From the NCBI RefSeq assembly GCF_000429105.1, contig NZ_AUBF01000006.1, positions 496,001-560,000 of the forward strand: DNA of 64,000 nucleotides, written 5' to 3'. Every line of letters starts with the position of its first letter. Position 1 is the stretch's first letter. The stretch is from Schaalia suimastitidis DSM 15538. GTDB taxonomy: Bacteria; Actinomycetota; Actinomycetes; Actinomycetales; Actinomycetaceae. The notes under the pieces are model-generated. The model made no database searches. It was not told the DNA's origin and saw nothing but the letters and a program-made list of their open reading frames with translations. A program made the translations under genes and the position numbers. Positions 53,822-63,894 of the stretch are shown here, piece by piece.

Positions 53822-54559
53822 TTAAGTTGTGAAGTCAAAATGCAATGTGATCCGGTCACCGCGGAAAAGGATCTTCGAGTATTCAAATATGCGGCCCGAG
53901 GCGTCGTAAATATGGTCCTTTAACAGCAGCAAAGGGGCGCCCGCTTTGAGTCCAAGGTGGGTCGCCTCCTCGCGCGTGGCGGCTGTGGCCTCGAGAAACT
54001 CTTTGGTGTGTGCAGCGCTAAGGCCGTATTTGGTGCTGAGAACAACGCATAGCTGTTCGGTGATGACGTCATCATCTTCGATGTCTGGCGCCAAGTGAAG
54101 GGGGATATAGGAGCGGTGAAGGCTCACTGGTCCCTCATTGACGAGGCGGCGGCGGAGTATCTCGCGAACGGGCGTAGAGGTGTCGGTCCCAAGTGCCCTG
54201 CGGATTTCTGGCGCTGGAATGGTGGTGCGGCATTCGACTAATTCAGTGTGGGTAGCAAAGCCCATCGCCTCAAGTTGTTCCCGCACGCCCATGTAGGCAG
54301 GGGAGCGTGCTTCGATACGGCGCTCGGTGACAAAGGTTCCTTTGCCGGGGACGCGGTAAAGGAGTCCTTCGTTCACGAGGGTACTGAGTACGCCTCGTAC
54401 CGTCATCCTGGAAGCGCCAAGTTGTTCGTGAAGTGCCACTTCGGAGGGGATACGTGCGCCTGGGGCCCATTGGCCGCGGGCGATTGCCTGGCGAAGATAG
54501 TCTTCAATTTGCACATACAAAGGGATAGACGAGTTGCGGTCCAGTGTGGTGTGAGCCAT
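53822..54559 (-). CDS. GntR-family (HutC subfamily) transcriptional regulator
   Basis: This 245-residue protein has an N-terminal winged helix-turn-helix (IPLYVQIEDYLRQAIARGQW, then IPSEVALHEQLGASRMTVRG) and a C-terminal UTRA-type ligand-binding domain (about residues 90-245) with LVNEGPVSLHRSYIP and the usual YDASGRIFEYSKILFRGDR. HutC-type regulators respond to small sugars or phosphosugars. It faces the sugar cassette, and is its most likely repressor. The ATG at 54559 is the only good start. No obvious copy of the cassette's GGTATA repeats occurs upstream of it. Confidence 0.9.
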   Translation of the reverse strand: MAHTTLDRNSSIPLYVQIEDYLRQAIARGQWAPGARIPSEVALHEQLGASRMTVRGVLSTLVNEGLLYRVPGKGTFVTERRIEARSPAYMGVREQLEAMGFATHTELVECRTTIPAPEIRRALGTDTSTPVREILRRRLVNEGPVSLHRSYIPLHLAPDIEDDDVITEQLCVVLSTKYGLSAAHTKEFLEATAATREEATHLGLKAGAPLLLLKDHIYDASGRIFEYSKILFRGDRITLHFDFTT

Positions 54560-55081
54560 TGAATGTCGTACCTTCGGTTGCGTGGAGATGATGTGCTGGG
54601 GGCGGATGAGTATCTCACACTGATGATATCTGGCTCCTGCCCGAGTGGGCCCAGATCACAACATGCACATCGTTTGCTTATGGTTGCTGAGTGGTGATCC
54701 TTTACGGCTCAGGCTGCGAGGAAGGTGCCGGGAATCACCAGGCGGCGGATTGACCCAAGTCGGCGGGCGAGACTAGGCTTGTGGGCGGTGAACCGCGTCG
54801 ATATGCGGTCCCTCATACACTTTGGCCTCACAGTTGAAATTGTATGAGCTGGTCACTGGCCAGCACGCGGGCTCCCTCCGTCGGAGCTCCGGGCGTCATT
54901 CTCTGACCCCTTGGCATGTACAAGCGACGTGCGGGTTATCATGGCGCACCGGCCCCTGATGGAGACATGTGCGTCCGCAGGGGACCTGGCCATTTGGGCA
55001 CTATCAACGCGGCAGACTGACCCATAAGGGCGTGGCCGCTGACGCAGCCCCGCCAAAGACGGAACAAGAACTGGAGTCCCA
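54560..55081. other. Intergenic region and rpsL leader
   Basis: These 522 bases hold no supported gene. A good plus-strand promoter is near 54750-54779. The long leader after it contains stems such as GGAGC/GCTCC around 54886 and a Shine-Dalgarno GGAG just before rpsL. It may be a regulatory leader for the str operon. Confidence 0.55.
54750..54779 (+). promoter_or_regulatory. Candidate str operon promoter
   Basis: TTGACC (54750-54755) and TAGGCT (54774-54779) are 18 bp apart. The start near 54786 would leave a leader of about 295 bases before rpsL, long for the family; a second promoter nearer the gene is possible. Confidence 0.5.
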
Positions 55082-55456
55082 GTGCCAACTATTCAGCAGC
55101 TCGTCCGCAAGGGCCGCAGCTCCAAGCGCTCCAAGGTGAAGACACCTGCGCTTAAGGGCTCACCTCAGCGTCGCGGCGTATGCACCCGTGTGTACACCAC
55201 CACCCCGAAGAAGCCGAACTCAGCACTTCGTAAGGTTGCTCGTGTGCGTCTTTCCTCCGGCATCGAAGTGACCGCCTACATCCCCGGTGAAGGTCACAAC
55301 CTGCAGGAGCACTCGATCGTCCTCGTTCGTGGCGGTCGTGTGAAGGACCTCCCCGGTGTCCGCTACCGTATCGTCCGCGGCTCCCTCGACACCCAGGGTG
55401 TCCGCAACCGCAAGCAGGCTCGTTCCCGCTACGGCGCAAAGAAGGAGAAGAAGTAA
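55082..55456 (+). CDS. rpsL: 30S ribosomal protein S12
   Basis: S12 (124 residues) is at the decoding centre. It begins [12 protein letters not shown] and has the streptomycin-region segments [14 protein letters not shown] and [17 protein letters not shown] with the usual lysines, so it looks wild-type. GTG 55082 is the start, with GGAG upstream. The stop overlaps the rpsG start (TAATG). Confidence 0.98.
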   Translation: MPTIQQLVRKGRSSKRSKVKTPALKGSPQRRGVCTRVYTTTPKKPNSALRKVARVRLSSGIEVTAYIPGEGHNLQEHSIVLVRGGRVKDLPGVRYRIVRGSLDTQGVRNRKQARSRYGAKKEKK

Positions 55457-55926
55457 TGCCTCGTAAAGGCCCAGCTCCCAAGCGTCCCCTGGTTGACGAT
55501 CCCGTTTACGGCTCAAAGCTCGTGACCCAGCTGGTCAACCGCGTTCTCCTCGACGGCAAGAAGACCGTTGCTGAGCGCATCGTTTATGGTGCTCTTGAAA
55601 CGGTGCGCGAACGTACCGAGCAAGATCCTGTAGCTGTTCTTAAGCGCGCCATGGACAATATTCGTCCTGCCCTTGAGGTGCGTTCCCGCCGCGTCGGTGG
55701 CGCCACCTACCAGGTGCCTGTTGAAGTTCGCCCCGCCCGCGCCACCACCCTGGCTCTGCGTTGGCTGGTGGACTTCTCTCGTCAGCGCCGCGAAAAGACC
55801 ATGACCGAGCGTCTTGCCAACGAGATTCTTGACGCCTCCAATGGTCTGGGTGCCGCTGTGAAGCGCCGCGAAGACATGCACAAGATGGCCGAGTCGAACC
55901 GCGCCTTCGCTCACTACCGCTGGTAG
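55456..55926 (+). CDS. rpsG: 30S ribosomal protein S7
   Basis: S7 (156 residues) nucleates the 30S head domain. It begins [20 protein letters not shown], and has [20 protein letters not shown] and [23 protein letters not shown]. It is coupled to rpsL by TAATG and followed 95 bases later by fusA. Confidence 0.98.
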   Translation: MPRKGPAPKRPLVDDPVYGSKLVTQLVNRVLLDGKKTVAERIVYGALETVRERTEQDPVAVLKRAMDNIRPALEVRSRRVGGATYQVPVEVRPARATTLALRWLVDFSRQRREKTMTERLANEILDASNGLGAAVKRREDMHKMAESNRAFAHYRW

Positions 55927-56021
55927 TTTCTTTCCTGCCGAGGCGGTGGCGGCTTACGGTGCCTGCGCCTCGGCAAAGAAAAACATCAGACCACGTAACA
56001 ACCAACTGAGAAGGATCTCTC

Positions 56022-58145
56022 GTGGCACTAGAGGTGTTGACCGACCTGAAGAAGGTCCGCAACATCGGCATCATGGCTCACATCGATGCCGGCAAGACCA
56101 CCGTGACAGAACGCATCCTGTTCTACACGGGCATTAACTACAAACTCGGCGAAACGCACGACGGTGCGTCCACCACTGACTGGATGGAACAGGAAAAAGA
56201 ACGTGGTATTACCATCACGTCCGCAGCTGTTACCTCCTTCTGGAATGGCAACCAGATTAACGTGATCGACACCCCCGGCCACGTTGACTTCACAGTCGAA
56301 GTTGAGCGCTCCTTGCGCGTGCTCGACGGCGCTGTTGCTGTCTTTGACGGCAAGGAAGGTGTGGAACCGCAGTCTGAAACCGTGTGGCGTCAGGCTGATA
56401 AATACGACGTTCCGCGTATCTGCTTCATCAACAAGATGGACAAGATGGGTGCGGACTTCTACTTCTCGGTTCAGACTATCAAGGATCGTTTGAACGCGAC
56501 CCCGATCGTCATGATGCTACCCATCGGTGCTGAAAGCGAATTCGAAGGCACCGTTGACCTGGTGACCATGGAATCGGTGCGCTACCCCGCTAAGGATGAC
56601 AAGGGCGAACCCACCAACGGTTCCATCGTCGTTCGCGGCGAAATCCCCGCAGATATGGTGGAAAAGGCTGAGGAATACCGCGAAGCCCTGATGGAAGCGG
56701 CTGCTGACGCCAATGACGAACTCACCGAGGCATACCTGGAAAACGGCGAACTGACTGTTGAACAGATCAAGGCCGGTGTGCGTGAACTGACGATCTCGGG
56801 TCGTGCATTCCCCGTCTACTGCGGTACCGCATTGCGCAACATGGGCGTGCAGCCCGTTCTGGATGCTGTCGTCGACTTCCTGCCCTCTCCACTGGATATT
56901 CCTCCAGTGAAAGGCTTCAAGCCTGGTTCTGAAGATGAAGAGCCCACCGAGACCCGTCTTCCCTCCGAAGATGAGCCGTTCTCTGCTCTTGCCTTCAAAA
57001 TCGCAGCGCACCCCTTCTTCGGCAAGCTCACCTTCATCCGTGTGTACTCCGGCAAGGTTGAATCCGGCTCTCAGGTGGCTAACTCCACCAAGGGCAAGAA
57101 GGAACGCATTGGCAAGATCTTCCAGATGCACTCCAACAAGGAAAACCCTGTGGATGTTGCACACGCCGGTCACATTTACGCCGTTATTGGCCTTAAGGAC
57201 ACCACCACGGGTGACACCCTGTGTGCCTTGGACAAGCAGGTGATCCTTGAATCCATGACCTTCCCCAAGCCGGTTATTCACGTGGCTGTTGAGCCCAAGT
57301 CGAAGGCCGACCAGGAGAAGATGGGCGTCGCCATTCAGAAACTTGCTGAAGAAGACCCGACCTTCACCGTTGAGTTGGATAAGGAAACCGGTCAGACCGT
57401 TATCGGTGGTATGGGCGAACTCCACCTCGACATCATCGTGGACCGTATGCGCCGTGAATTCAAGGTTGAAGCGAACGTCGGTAAGCCGATGGTTGCGTAC
57501 CGTGAAACCATTCGTAAGGCTGTTGAGAAGCACGAATACACGCACAAGAAGCAGACCGGTGGTTCCGGCCAGTTCGCGCGCGTCATTATTGCTCTTGAGC
57601 CGATCGAAGCGGATGCAGAGAAGGATTACGAATTCGTAGACAAGGTCACTGGTGGCCGTGTTCCTCGCGAATACATTCCTTCCGTTGATGCAGGTATTCA
57701 GGCCGCAATGGAGACCGGTGTCCTCGCCGGTTACCCGATGGTGGGCGTGCGAGCAACACTGCTTGATGGTGCCTACCACGACGTTGACTCTTCTGAAATG
57801 GCCTTCAAGATCGCTGGCACCATGGCAATGAAGGAAGCCGCTAAGAAGGCTGCCGCCGTGTTGCTTGAGCCGATCATGGACGTCGAAGTACGTACGCCCG
57901 AAGAATACATGGGTGACGTCATCGGCGACCTCAACTCTCGTCGTGGTGCCATCCAGTCAATGGATGAGCAACACGGTGTGCGCGTTGTCCGCGCGCACGT
58001 TCCGCTGTCCGAAATGTTCGGTTACGTTGGCGACCTGCGTTCCAAGACGCAGGGCCGTGCAGTGTACTCGATGCAATTCGATAGCTACGCCGAGGTCCCG
58101 CGTAATGTCGCGGACGAGATCATCGGAAAGTCTCGGGGCGAGTGA
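56022..58145 (+). CDS. fusA: Elongation factor G
   Basis: EF-G (707 residues) is the translocation GTPase. The P-loop [15 protein letters not shown], the [20 protein letters not shown] switch II region and [10 protein letters not shown] are typical. Later domains include [19 protein letters not shown]. The start is GTG 56022, with AAGGA upstream. It is the third gene of the str operon. Confidence 0.98.
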   Translation: MALEVLTDLKKVRNIGIMAHIDAGKTTVTERILFYTGINYKLGETHDGASTTDWMEQEKERGITITSAAVTSFWNGNQINVIDTPGHVDFTVEVERSLRVLDGAVAVFDGKEGVEPQSETVWRQADKYDVPRICFINKMDKMGADFYFSVQTIKDRLNATPIVMMLPIGAESEFEGTVDLVTMESVRYPAKDDKGEPTNGSIVVRGEIPADMVEKAEEYREALMEAAADANDELTEAYLENGELTVEQIKAGVRELTISGRAFPVYCGTALRNMGVQPVLDAVVDFLPSPLDIPPVKGFKPGSEDEEPTETRLPSEDEPFSALAFKIAAHPFFGKLTFIRVYSGKVESGSQVANSTKGKKERIGKIFQMHSNKENPVDVAHAGHIYAVIGLKDTTTGDTLCALDKQVILESMTFPKPVIHVAVEPKSKADQEKMGVAIQKLAEEDPTFTVELDKETGQTVIGGMGELHLDIIVDRMRREFKVEANVGKPMVAYRETIRKAVEKHEYTHKKQTGGSGQFARVIIALEPIEADAEKDYEFVDKVTGGRVPREYIPSVDAGIQAAMETGVLAGYPMVGVRATLLDGAYHDVDSSEMAFKIAGTMAMKEAAKKAAAVLLEPIMDVEVRTPEEYMGDVIGDLNSRRGAIQSMDEQHGVRVVRAHVPLSEMFGYVGDLRSKTQGRAVYSMQFDSYAEVPRNVADEIIGKSRGE

Positions 58146-58162
58146 GTCCCACGGGGCTGGGC

Positions 58163-58210
58163 GCCTCGGAAATTGACGGATATCTCTTAGTATTTCCCCA
58201 TTTCCGAGGC
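58163..58210 (+). terminator. Hairpin between fusA and tuf
   Basis: GCCTCGGAAAT (58163-58173) pairs perfectly with ATTTCCGAGGC (58200-58210) around a 26-base loop. It is a terminator or a processing stem, and tuf probably also has its own promoter in the following 100 bases. Confidence 0.6.
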
Positions 58211-58318
58211 GACCCGCCTCACACATTGGTAAACCCTGTAGGTCTCATGCCCCAATGGGTGTTAAAGTGACACCTAGCCATAGGCTGAGAATTTCTACCC
58301 GAGTCCAGGAGGACACAA

Positions 58319-59509
58319 GTGGCGAAGGCCAAGTTCGAGCGCACCAAGCCGCACGTCAACATCGGTACCATCGGTCACGTTGACCACGGCAAGACCACGC
58401 TTACTGCAGCGATCACCAAGGTGCTGCACGACAAGTACCCAGATCTCAACGAGTTCACCCCCTTCGATCAGGTTGACAACGCTCCTGAAGAGCGCGATCG
58501 TGGCATCACGATCAATGTCTCCCACGTCGAATACCAGACCGAGGCGCGTCACTACGCACACGTTGACGCCCCCGGCCACGCTGACTACGTCAAGAACATG
58601 ATCACCGGTGCTGCCCAGATGGACGGTGCAATCCTCGTGGTTGCCGCCACTGACGGCCCGATGGCGCAGACCCGCGAGCACGTGCTGCTCGCTCGCCAGG
58701 TGGGCGTTCCCACCATCCTCGTCGCACTGAACAAGTCCGATGCTGTCGACGATCCCGACATGCTCGAACTCGTCGAAGAGGAATGCCGCGAACTGCTCTC
58801 TTCCCAGGGCTTCGATGGCGATAACGCTCCGATCGTTCAGGTGTCCGCTCTGAAGGCCCTTGAGGGTGACCCGGAATGGACCGTGAAGGTCGAAGAGCTC
58901 ATGGATGCGGTTGACTCCTTCGTTCCCACGCCCGAGCGTGACATGGACAAGCCGTTCCTCATGCCAATCGAAGACGTCTTCACCATCACCGGCCGTGGCA
59001 CCGTTGTGACCGGCCGTGTTGAGCGTGGCAAGCTGCCGATCAACTCCGAAGTTGAAATCCTCGGTATCCGCGAACCGCAGAAGACTACCGTTACCGGTAT
59101 CGAAATGTTCCACAAGTCCATGGACGAAGCATGGGCAGGCGAAAACTGTGGTCTGCTCCTGCGTGGCACCAAGCGTGACGAAGTTGAGCGTGGCCAGGTT
59201 GTTGCCAAGCCCGGCACCATCACCCCGCACACCGACTTCACCGGTCAGGTGTACATCCTCAAGAAGGAAGAAGGCGGCCGTCACAACCCGTTCTTCTCCA
59301 ACTACCGTCCTCAGTTCTACTTCCGTACCACCGACGTGACCGGCGTCATCACCCTTCCCGAGGGCACCGACATGGTCATGCCTGGCGACACCACCGAGAT
59401 CACCGTTGAACTGATCCAGCCCATCGCCATGGAGCCCGGCCTCGGCTTCGCTATCCGCGAAGGTGGCCGCACCGTTGGTTCCGGTCGTGTGACTGAAATC
59501 CTTAAGTGA
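58319..59509 (+). CDS. tuf: Elongation factor Tu
   Basis: EF-Tu (396 residues) delivers aminoacyl-tRNA. It has [30 protein letters not shown] and NKSDAVDD, and ends with [17 protein letters not shown] 58319 is the start, preceded by CAGGAGGACACAA. A strong terminator follows. Confidence 0.98.
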   Translation: MAKAKFERTKPHVNIGTIGHVDHGKTTLTAAITKVLHDKYPDLNEFTPFDQVDNAPEERDRGITINVSHVEYQTEARHYAHVDAPGHADYVKNMITGAAQMDGAILVVAATDGPMAQTREHVLLARQVGVPTILVALNKSDAVDDPDMLELVEEECRELLSSQGFDGDNAPIVQVSALKALEGDPEWTVKVEELMDAVDSFVPTPERDMDKPFLMPIEDVFTITGRGTVVTGRVERGKLPINSEVEILGIREPQKTTVTGIEMFHKSMDEAWAGENCGLLLRGTKRDEVERGQVVAKPGTITPHTDFTGQVYILKKEEGGRHNPFFSNYRPQFYFRTTDVTGVITLPEGTDMVMPGDTTEITVELIQPIAMEPGLGFAIREGGRTVGSGRVTEILK

Positions 59510-59556
59510 ACCTGACCGGACATATGCGTGACTGAGCGCAGTCCGGAGGCTTCGTG

Positions 59557-59598
59557 CCTGGGCCCACTACTCACCTTGGGTAGTGGGCCCAGGTTTTT
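59557..59598 (+). terminator. Intrinsic terminator after tuf
   Basis: CCTGGGCCCACTA (59557-59569) pairs with TAGTGGGCCCAGG (59581-59593), 13 bp, followed by TTTTT. Confidence 0.93.
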
Positions 59599-59599
59599 G

Positions 59600-59968
59600 T
59601 TATGTTGTGTATTGGCGCATTTGCTTTGTGATGCTTTGAAAGGATTGGAGCGATCCCCACATTTCGTGCTGCGCTATTGATCGCTGCCAAGAGGCGGGGA
59701 GGTCGTGCTGTGTTGCGTGCGGGAAGGTGAAGATACCACCGCTTAGGGTTGTGTGTTTCTTGGGTACATCCACATAATATATTCCAACTGGTAAACTACA
59801 AAAATTGCAGTTTATCAGTGATGTGGCTGACTTCACCACTGTTTTGGCTATCAAAATCTGTGCGTTGTTCAGTAAAGTATCGGCGATGCAGTAATTGTTG
59901 CGCCATCGTATCTTGGGCTAGCGAATTGCCTTTTCTTCTGTGTGGCGCATTTTGAGGAGCGAAACCTG
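59600..59968. other. AT-rich upstream region of the surface-protein gene
   Basis: This 369-base stretch is visibly AT-richer than its neighbours. It holds an imperfect inverted repeat, ACTGGTAAACT (59787-59797) and AGTTTATCAGT (59809-59819), 10 of 11 matching, about 150 bases before the surface-protein gene. No small gene is evident. The repeat could be an operator for the surface gene. Confidence 0.5.
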
Positions 59969-62374
59969 ATGTATGCGATGTGCCCTTGGCGTGCAAAGAC
60001 AGTAGCGGTGATTTCAGGAATTATTGCCGCCCTTGTAATGATGCTCACCATATTCAGTGCCACACCAAGTATGGCTGACGATACTACGACACAAGAGACA
60101 CCCACAACGATCACCGTTAATGTAGCGAGTCACCGCGCCTCCTGGAACTCAACCGTCGAGGGTGTTCTTTCCGCCTTGCAGATGAATGGCGCACGTTACG
60201 CGCTATTTACATCGATGACCGACCTTGCTCACGTACCTGGAACAGAATGTACCGTTACCGACGGAACTACCTGCACGATTACTGTGCCGACAGCGCTACG
60301 CGAAAAGCCACGCATATTTGTGGGTGAGATCGCGGCAGAACCCGGAAGCGAATACGTAGCGGCCTACCAACCGATTACAAAGATCGTTGCGACACTCAAC
60401 CCCAGTCAAGCCCCCGAGCGTGCAACATTTGACCGTCGCGAAGTGGTTTTTACTCCCGGCGTCTACACCTACACGGCATCACACTTCACTGTACGCAAAA
60501 ACAATCCCGACTTTGAGCGCCGTTGCCCAGCGGTACTAGCAAGCGACGGGTTGGATATCGCACTGGTCTACGACATGTCGTATTCCGTGGTACAAGCAAA
60601 GGCCGGTGACACGATGCGCGACGCCAGCGCAGCCTTCGTTAACAGGCTTGTGGGGACAAACTCTGCTGTGTCTCTATATTCTTTCGGTACTGATGCACCA
60701 GCACTGGGAAGCACCCACTACCCGAATCACTACAATGTTGACGATGCAACCCAATTAGCTCAACTGCAAGAAGGTATTCGCCTCTACGGTGTTGCGGTCA
60801 ACACGATGCCACGACACGGCGGCTTGACAAATTGGGACGCTGGCTTGTGGGCGGTAGCAGCGGAATCGCAAAACAACAAGCATGACCTGGTGATTGTCCT
60901 TACTGACGGTTATCCCACGCTGCATAACACGCGCTATGCAGTCAATCCGCGTGTCGCGGGATATACAACTCAAGAAGCAGTCGCATGGGGGGCTTATTCA
61001 GCAAATGCTGTCAAGGCTACTGGCGCGCATATGTTAGTTGTGGGCATACAAGCTGCCGCAGATGACTATAATTCGTCAGCTATCTCGGGAAGTCGCCATT
61101 ACACCGACGGTATGTATGTCGGACAAACCGACTACATCAAAGTGAAGCAGTGGGCTGACCTCGCACCAGTACTGCAGCAGATCGCCGAAAATATTGCCGC
61201 GCCTTGCCAGGCAAACATAACCGTCACCACCCACGAGCAGTCCGTGAACGGTGCTGCAACGCCGACAGGCAATTGGACTGTGACCGCAGCAGCAGCAAAT
61301 GGTGTCACCATCGCTAACGCCACCCAGCAGGTCACTGACGTAGCCGCTGGACAAGCGCATTGGACGGCAAACCTCAATGCACCCAATGCAACAGGCACCG
61401 TCAGCCTCACTGAAACGATGCGCCCAGGGTGGCGTCTCGCCCAGGCGGTGTGCCACCGTGGCACCGAAGAGGTGCCAACGCGAGTGGACGCAGATACTGT
61501 GCACATTGACGGGGTAGGCGTAGGCGACAATATTGCCTGCACCTTCGTCAATGAGCAGCTACCTCCTGCCACTCTCACGCTACGCCACCACCTCGACAAT
61601 ACCGCGACCACCCACACTTGGGCACAACAGGGCAGTGCTGACGACTGGACCGTGGCGGCCACCAGGGGGCAGCAGCGCTGGGAACAGGCAGGCACGCTTA
61701 CCGACATCACCCTTGACGCAGGTACCGTTACCTTGAGTGCAACGGCCCAGCAGATCACCGGCGGACTACCGAGCGATACCTACACAACCGGTGCCTGGCA
61801 TTGCGTCGCAGATGGTGAGGACGTGCCCGTGAGTCCGCAAGGCGAGGTGACCCTGGCTGCCGGCAAGACATATGTATGTGAGGTAACGACAAGCCTCAAA
61901 GTCGGTGCCGTGACATGGGCAAAAGTTGATGAGTCAGGCGGCCCACTGGTTGGTTCCCAGTGGAGGATTGAGCGAGTCGGTAGCGATGCCGCAGTGCTCG
62001 CTGATATCACTTCGGCACATGCTTCTTTTGCCGTAGAAGGGCTGCCAGTTGGCCGCTATCTTCTACACGAGGCGCAGGCACCGCAAGGCTATCAAGCGCG
62101 TACCGAGCCGGTCGCCTTTGATGTGGTGCAAGGCTCCAGCACTGATCTTGGCACCTTGGCCAATACGGCTATGCCCGCTGCGCCCAGCAGTGGTGTCGAC
62201 GCAGACAACGCGCCAACGACACAAGTTTCAGGTGGTGCCACCAATATCGCACCCGCGCGAGTTCAACTTGCATTGACGGGCACACATGCCGCCTCCATTG
62301 GTGCTGTAACACTTGTCTTGGCTGCTTTTGGTGTCGTCAGTGTGCGTGCATCGCGCTGTCGCACTCATCGTTAA
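59969..62374 (+). CDS. Cell-wall-anchored VWA/SpaA-domain surface protein (adhesin or pilin-tip-like)
   Basis: The 801-residue protein has a signal peptide (KTVAVISGIIAALVMMLTIF, then SMADD, about residues 9-38). A von Willebrand A domain lies at about 190-400 with the MIDAS motif DMSYS (Asp202) and LTDG (about 311). After repeat-like segments with paired cysteines there is a SpaA/Cna-B-like domain (GAVTWAKVDESGGPLVGSQW, about 640-735). The C-terminus is LALTG (767-771), a hydrophobic segment and an Arg-rich tail, a sortase signal of the LAXTG (class E) style. Pilus-tip adhesins share this architecture. GAGGAG precedes ATG 59969. No sortase or other pilin gene is beside it. Confidence 0.8.
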   Translation: MYAMCPWRAKTVAVISGIIAALVMMLTIFSATPSMADDTTTQETPTTITVNVASHRASWNSTVEGVLSALQMNGARYALFTSMTDLAHVPGTECTVTDGTTCTITVPTALREKPRIFVGEIAAEPGSEYVAAYQPITKIVATLNPSQAPERATFDRREVVFTPGVYTYTASHFTVRKNNPDFERRCPAVLASDGLDIALVYDMSYSVVQAKAGDTMRDASAAFVNRLVGTNSAVSLYSFGTDAPALGSTHYPNHYNVDDATQLAQLQEGIRLYGVAVNTMPRHGGLTNWDAGLWAVAAESQNNKHDLVIVLTDGYPTLHNTRYAVNPRVAGYTTQEAVAWGAYSANAVKATGAHMLVVGIQAAADDYNSSAISGSRHYTDGMYVGQTDYIKVKQWADLAPVLQQIAENIAAPCQANITVTTHEQSVNGAATPTGNWTVTAAAANGVTIANATQQVTDVAAGQAHWTANLNAPNATGTVSLTETMRPGWRLAQAVCHRGTEEVPTRVDADTVHIDGVGVGDNIACTFVNEQLPPATLTLRHHLDNTATTHTWAQQGSADDWTVAATRGQQRWEQAGTLTDITLDAGTVTLSATAQQITGGLPSDTYTTGAWHCVADGEDVPVSPQGEVTLAAGKTYVCEVTTSLKVGAVTWAKVDESGGPLVGSQWRIERVGSDAAVLADITSAHASFAVEGLPVGRYLLHEAQAPQGYQARTEPVAFDVVQGSSTDLGTLANTAMPAAPSSGVDADNAPTTQVSGGATNIAPARVQLALTGTHAASIGAVTLVLAAFGVVSVRASRCRTHR

Positions 62375-62903
62375 TAGCTCCTGGTGACACCTGGCCCGTG
62401 CTCGGAACAGTTTTGTTGACGAGGCGGTGCCAGGTGAGCGTTCCAATGCCCTTACTGGTTTGCGGAGACGACACCGGTACCGATGATGCGGATGTTTGGC
62501 ACGTGTTCACACTGAAGTGTGACGCACTCCGTATGGACGACACGCCCGAGTGCGGGTACATTAGTTCTTTGGCGGTTGTGCGGTAAACGCTGATTCGATC
62601 GGTGTGGACCATGCAATGTGTCAACAAATGCTTTTCCTGTCGGTGGATTCACACGAAAACCAGCCTCTCGGATTTGCTCCGAGATAGGTGAATCTGCCAG
62701 ACTAGAACGGTTGCCCCGCTTACTGGGGCGGTTCTGTGTGGACAGTGCTCCGCGCAGACAGGGCAAAATTGCCCGTGATCTTTGGACAAGACAGCGGTCC
62801 ATTCCCCAAAAGGGGAGCCGTGCGTTAGGACAGTGTCGCTCCGATAGCGACACACCCGAGTGCGGGGACCGGTGGCGAATCTGGACGAGAAGAGGTAGAC
62901 GGC
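62375..62903. other. S10 operon upstream region with direct repeats and leader hairpins
   Basis: No gene is supported in these 529 bases. CACCTGGC (62388-62395) and GCCAGGTG (62429-62436) may form a weak terminator after the surface gene. A 19-base word ending CCCGAGTGCGGG occurs at 62538-62556 and 62848-62866, 18 of 19 identical. Leader hairpins are AGAAC...GTTCT with GCCCC/GGGGC (62704-62735) and GTGTCGCT/AGCGACAC (62833-62853), just before rpsJ. Confidence 0.6.
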
Positions 62904-63212
62904 ATGGCGGGACAGAAGATCCGCATCCGGCTGAAGTCGTATGACCACGAGGTCATCGACAGCTCCGCGCGCAAAATCGTGGAGACAGTGCAGCGCGCAG
63001 GTGCCACAGTAGTTGGCCCAGTGCCCCTGCCGACCGAAAAGAACGTATTTGTCGTCATTCGGTCGCCCCACAAGTACAAGGACAGCCGCGAACACTTTGA
63101 GATGCGCACGCACAAGCGGCTCATCGACATCATCGACCCGACTCCGAAGGCCGTCGACTCGCTCATGCGTATTGACCTGCCTGCGGACGTCAACATCGAG
63201 ATCAAACTCTGA
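62904..63212 (+). CDS. rpsJ: 30S ribosomal protein S10
   Basis: S10 (102 residues) also acts as NusE in antitermination. It begins [20 protein letters not shown] and has [19 protein letters not shown] and the C-terminal [13 protein letters not shown] lies about 8 bases before the ATG. It starts the S10 operon and is followed by rplC after 11 bases. Confidence 0.98.
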   Translation: MAGQKIRIRLKSYDHEVIDSSARKIVETVQRAGATVVGPVPLPTEKNVFVVIRSPHKYKDSREHFEMRTHKRLIDIIDPTPKAVDSLMRIDLPADVNIEIKL

Positions 63213-63223
63213 GGACATCTGCA

Positions 63224-63892
63224 ATGACAATCAACAAGAAGCAGCACGCTGGCAGGCCAATTACGGCACTGCTTGGCCGCAAGCTCGGTATGACCCAGGT
63301 GTGGGATGCCGACGGCCGTCTCGTGCCCCTGACTGTCGTGCAGGTCGGCACCAACGTTGTGACCCAAGTCCGAACCGAAGAAGTTGACGGCTACACCGCC
63401 ATCCAACTCGGCTTCGAAGACATCGATGCACGTAAGGTCACCAAACCGCTCGCAGGGCACTTCGCTAAGGCTGGAGTAGCCCCCAAGCGTCACCTCGCTG
63501 AGATCCGTACCTCCGAAGCCGATAGCTTCGAAGTTGGGCAGGAACTCGCCGCTGACGTATTCGAGGCAGGTACTGCGGTCGATGTATCTGGCAACACCAA
63601 AGGCAAAGGTTTCGCTGGCGTTATGAAGCGCCATGGCTTTGCTGGCGTGTCAGCCTCCCACGGTGCACACCGCAACCACCGCAAGCCCGGTTCGATCGGC
63701 GCTTGCGCAACCCCCGGACGTATCTTCCGCGGCCAACGCATGGCTGGCCGCATGGGTGGCGTTCGCCGTACCGTTCAGAACCTCAAGATCCAGGCTGTGG
63801 ATGCCGAAAAGGGTCTGCTGCTTATTAGCGGCGCTATCCCCGGCCCCAAGAACGGCGTGGTCCTGGTTCGTACCTCCGTGAAAGGTGCGTGA
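63224..63892 (+). CDS. rplC: 50S ribosomal protein L3
   Basis: L3 (222 residues) binds near the 23S rRNA 3' end. It has [20 protein letters not shown] near the start, [20 protein letters not shown], and [20 protein letters not shown]. About ten N-terminal residues precede the usual core start. The next gene, rplD, begins two bases after the stop. Confidence 0.97.
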   Translation: MTINKKQHAGRPITALLGRKLGMTQVWDADGRLVPLTVVQVGTNVVTQVRTEEVDGYTAIQLGFEDIDARKVTKPLAGHFAKAGVAPKRHLAEIRTSEADSFEVGQELAADVFEAGTAVDVSGNTKGKGFAGVMKRHGFAGVSASHGAHRNHRKPGSIGACATPGRIFRGQRMAGRMGGVRRTVQNLKIQAVDAEKGLLLISGAIPGPKNGVVLVRTSVKGA

Positions 63893-63894
63893 TC

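Noticed and set aside
56517-57779. Long minus-strand open frame (420 codons) opposite fusA
   Set aside because: A codon-bias shadow of fusA, with no independent signals.
58295-59284. Minus-strand open frame (329 codons) opposite tuf
   Set aside because: A shadow of tuf; its start lies inside tuf and it has no ribosome site context.
62398-62586. 62-codon plus-strand frame between the surface gene and rpsJ
   Set aside because: No ribosome site, no recognisable features and an uncertain start; it overlaps a repeat word.
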